Of a stretch of DNA of 64,000 nucleotides, positions 62,129 through 64,000 are shown in pieces. Origin of the DNA: Actinomadura harenae. Its GTDB lineage: Bacteria; Actinomycetota; Actinomycetes; Streptosporangiales; Streptosporangiaceae. Made by a program: the position numbers and the translations under genes. A model generated the notes under the pieces. It searched no databases. It saw nothing but the letters and a program-made list of their open reading frames with translations, and was not told where the DNA came from. The stretch lies in assembly GCF_003696215.1 (NCBI RefSeq), contig NZ_RFFG01000038.1, positions 1 through 64,000 on the forward strand. The letters run 5' to 3'. How positions within the stretch are numbered: position 1 is the stretch's first letter; each line of letters opens with the position of its first letter.

Positions 62129-62269
62129 AATCTGCCTCCAGGGCGATCCCTACGGGACTGACCACGCGACAAGTTACCGAGCAAGGTCGAGCGATTACTT
62201 AAGGTTCGAGATTTGGGTGTGCGAAGGTGCGTTCTGTTCGAACAGGAGTGTCCGCTCAGTAACGGCAGC

Positions 62270-62306
62270 GGCCGGGAAGGTGGCGTGAAACGCCACCTTC
62301 CCGGCC
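62270..62306. terminator. Long perfect hairpin after Ig-repeat gene
   Basis: A 16-bp perfect stem (62270-62285 with 62291-62306) and 5-nt loop, 13 bp after the Ig-repeat gene stop on the minus strand. No T-run follows. Confidence 0.8.
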
Positions 62307-62319
62307 GTGGGAACGGTGA

Positions 62320-64000
62320 TCAGCGGACGTCGACGTAGTCGCCCGCGCTCCAGATTCCCAGGTAGGTCGAGCTGCCTGCGTAGGCCGCGGCCCAGGTGCC
62401 GTCGGCGGACGCCTTGAAGGCCTTGGTGAAGCGGCCGTTGCGGTCGGACTTGGTGGTTCCCATGGCCTTCCACTTGGTGGAGCCCTTGGGCTTGAAGTAG
62501 ATCGTCAGCGCCGCGCCCGCGGCGGGCTGCCAGGCCCCGGTGAATTTGGTGATCTTCCCCTTCACCGTGAGGGTGCGGCCCTTCTTCACGGGCTCCGGTG
62601 ACGCGTCGAACGACGTGATCGCCGTCTTGTACTTGGTGTCCACGTAGAAGGACGCCGTGGTCGACGGGTCGTCCCAGGAGCCGTGCGACGGGGTGTTCCC
62701 CTCGAACCGGGCGCGCCAGTGGCCGTCGGCGGACGCCAGGCCGGAGACCCTGAACCGGCCGTTCGCGTCGGTGCTGGCGTCGCCCTTGTTGACCCAGTTC
62801 TTGCCGTCGGCGGAGAACTGGAGGTGGACGAAGCCATTGCGGACCGGAACCTGCGCGGACGGGGCGTTCCTGCGGACGACCTGCCCGGTCATCGTGACGG
62901 ACGAGCGGTAGGCGGCCGGGCTCGCAGGCTTGCCCACCGCGAGGATCTGCGTGGCGAAGTCCGCCCGGATGTCGGTCCGGGCTGAACTGTCCCAGTAGTC
63001 GGGGTCGATGAGAGCGGGGTTGAACCGGGCGATCCAGGTTCCGTTACCGGGAACGGTGGCGTTCACGCTGTAGCGGCCGTTCGCGTCGGTGACGGCCGAC
63101 CCGGCGGGAATCTCCTTGCCGGGGACGGCTCCGTCCCAGAAGAAGAGGGAGACGGTGCGGCCCGGGAACGGCCGCCACCCGGCGAGATCGGCGACGTCCA
63201 ACTGGCCGGACAGCTTGATCGTGTCGCCGGCGTGCGCCTTCGCCGTGCTCGCGGTGATGATCATCCGCGTGTTGACCGGACGCCGCTCCACGGCGAGCTG
63301 CGCGCTCGCCTCGGCGTAGTCGCCGTGCTCGAGGGCGACGACCCCGACGTGGTCCTGGGTGGCCTTCACGTTGAGGGAGAACGTGCCGTCCTCAGCGGTG
63401 GTGGTGCGCGGGGCGCCGCTGCCGACCGTCACTCCGGACAGCGGCTGCCCGGCGGGGTCCACGACCCGGCCGGTGATCGTCGCGTCCGGGTGGTTCACGT
63501 CGGTCCAGGTCGGGTCGGACCGGAGGTCCACGAGCCGCTGGACCAGCTTCCGGCTGATGACGCTGGTTCGCGTGGTCCTGACGTCCCCCTGCTCGTCCCA
63601 GGCGGAGATCGCGACCTCATAGTCGCCTACGGGTGGGTCGAAGGCGGCGGCATAGTCCGAGCGGGTGTAGGTCGAGTACTTCAGGGTGGAGCGCAGGGTC
63701 GGGACGACGTCCTCACCGACCTGCTCGGCCGTCCCGCGTCGGTAGAGCCGGGCGACGATCTTGCTGACGGGCCCGGAGTGCGCCACGACCGTCGTGATGG
63801 TGAACGCCGAGGTCACGGTCCTGACACCCAACCCGCTGACCGTGAAGACCCCGGCCGGGGAGTCGATGAAGGCGGCCTGGGGAACGTCGAGGCGGCCGCC
63901 TGACGGATCGCTCACGGTCAGGTCCAGGTAGGTGCGCCCCGGCTTCAGGTCCGTCGGGCTCTGCCGTGCCCAGACGGCCCCCTGACCAGGGATTCCGTAG
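62320..64000 (-). CDS. Secreted multi-Ig-like repeat protein (5' end beyond window)
   Basis: The reading frame stays open to the window edge, so the N terminus lies outside; about 560 residues are visible. A beta-rich region is followed by a carboxypeptidase-regulatory-like domain (ITGRVVDPAGQPLSGVTVGSG). Three similar Ig/Big-like repeats follow, each ending with the pattern DxNGRF or DANGRY and GxWxARF-like segments. Signal peptide and any catalytic domain would be in the missing part. Possible roles are adhesion or a secreted-enzyme tail. Confidence 0.88.
   Translation of the reverse strand, partial: YGIPGQGAVWARQSPTDLKPGRTYLDLTVSDPSGGRLDVPQAAFIDSPAGVFTVSGLGVRTVTSAFTITTVVAHSGPVSKIVARLYRRGTAEQVGEDVVPTLRSTLKYSTYTRSDYAAAFDPPVGDYEVAISAWDEQGDVRTTRTSVISRKLVQRLVDLRSDPTWTDVNHPDATITGRVVDPAGQPLSGVTVGSGAPRTTTAEDGTFSLNVKATQDHVGVVALEHGDYAEASAQLAVERRPVNTRMIITASTAKAHAGDTIKLSGQLDVADLAGWRPFPGRTVSLFFWDGAVPGKEIPAGSAVTDANGRYSVNATVPGNGTWIARFNPALIDPDYWDSSARTDIRADFATQILAVGKPASPAAYRSSVTMTGQVVRRNAPSAQVPVRNGFVHLQFSADGKNWVNKGDASTDANGRFRVSGLASADGHWRARFEGNTPSHGSWDDPSTTASFYVDTKYKTAITSFDASPEPVKKGRTLTVKGKITKFTGAWQPAAGAALTIYFKPKGSTKWKAMGTTKSDRNGRFTKAFKASADGTWAAAYAGSSTYLGIWSAGDYVDVR

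Overview
The window is a high-GC actinobacterial chromosome segment. GTG starts, Lrp, MerR, TetR and NarL-type regulators, a proteasome-activator (Bpa) homologue, a SigE-family sigma factor and several secreted I36-type beta/gamma-crystallin modules together suggest a spore-forming actinomycete of the Streptosporangiales, with Thermomonosporaceae/Actinomadura as the best guess. That placement is inference from gene content. No rRNA or taxonomic marker was compared.

Region by region. Positions 1-1463 look like the far end of an integrated element: a 42-nt copy of the 3' end of tRNA-Ala(TGC) sits at 1422-1463, followed by a tRNA-type terminator. Positions 1.7-7 kb hold a MacB-type ABC transporter divergent from a NarL-type two-component system. 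Positions 7.2-11.4 kb hold a TetR-controlled fatty-acid desaturase plus MFS exporter cassette, followed by a second TetR gene and a thioesterase at 11.6-12.4 kb. Positions 13.1-15.9 kb form a tandem block of three secreted cell-wall enzymes, two of which share an almost identical I36 module. At 16-17.4 kb lies a membrane-anchored HTH protein with an NBR1-like Ig domain. Positions 17.9-23 kb carry a second two-component/ABC module. Positions 23-27.5 kb hold an alcohol dehydrogenase/HTH divergon and an amidohydrolase/MerR divergon.

Positions 28-34 kb carry catabolic genes (acyl-CoA dehydrogenase, a single-chain indolepyruvate:ferredoxin oxidoreductase, a divergent Lrp regulator), then an atypical orphan gene with two similar halves. 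Positions 34.9-38.6 kb hold a pH-sensor-type adenylate cyclase divergent from a MerR gene, and a sigma factor fused to an anti-sigma-like zinc finger, a membrane helix and an outer domain. Positions 38.9-45.5 kb hold a DUF1906 hydrolase, small proteins, an acyl-CoA ligase, a SigE-family sigma factor and a Cys-rich DPBB/MauE-like pair. At 45.9-47.2 kb is an AAA ATPase preceded by a perfect SOS box and surrounded by unusual repeats. Positions 47.7-49.3 kb hold a pirin/MarR divergon with two operator copies.

Positions 49.5-62 kb are mostly core-like genes: an M15 lipoprotein, an AlaX-like editing protein, tRNA-Ser(TGA), membrane proteins, a cupin, a MinD-like ATPase with a long Pro/Gly-rich leader, quinone oxidoreductase, Bpa, a Cof-type phosphatase, serS, a methyltransferase and a FUSC membrane protein. 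The window ends inside a secreted multi-Ig protein that continues past the right edge.

Themes: envelope remodelling and envelope sensing recur (three tandem wall enzymes, an M15 lipoprotein, a DUF1906 enzyme, two transmembrane HTH/sigma proteins, two ABC/two-component modules). The least described items are the I36-fused wall hydrolase block, the SOS-controlled AAA ATPase, the Cys-rich DPBB/MauE pair and the duplicated-half orphan at 34.3 kb.
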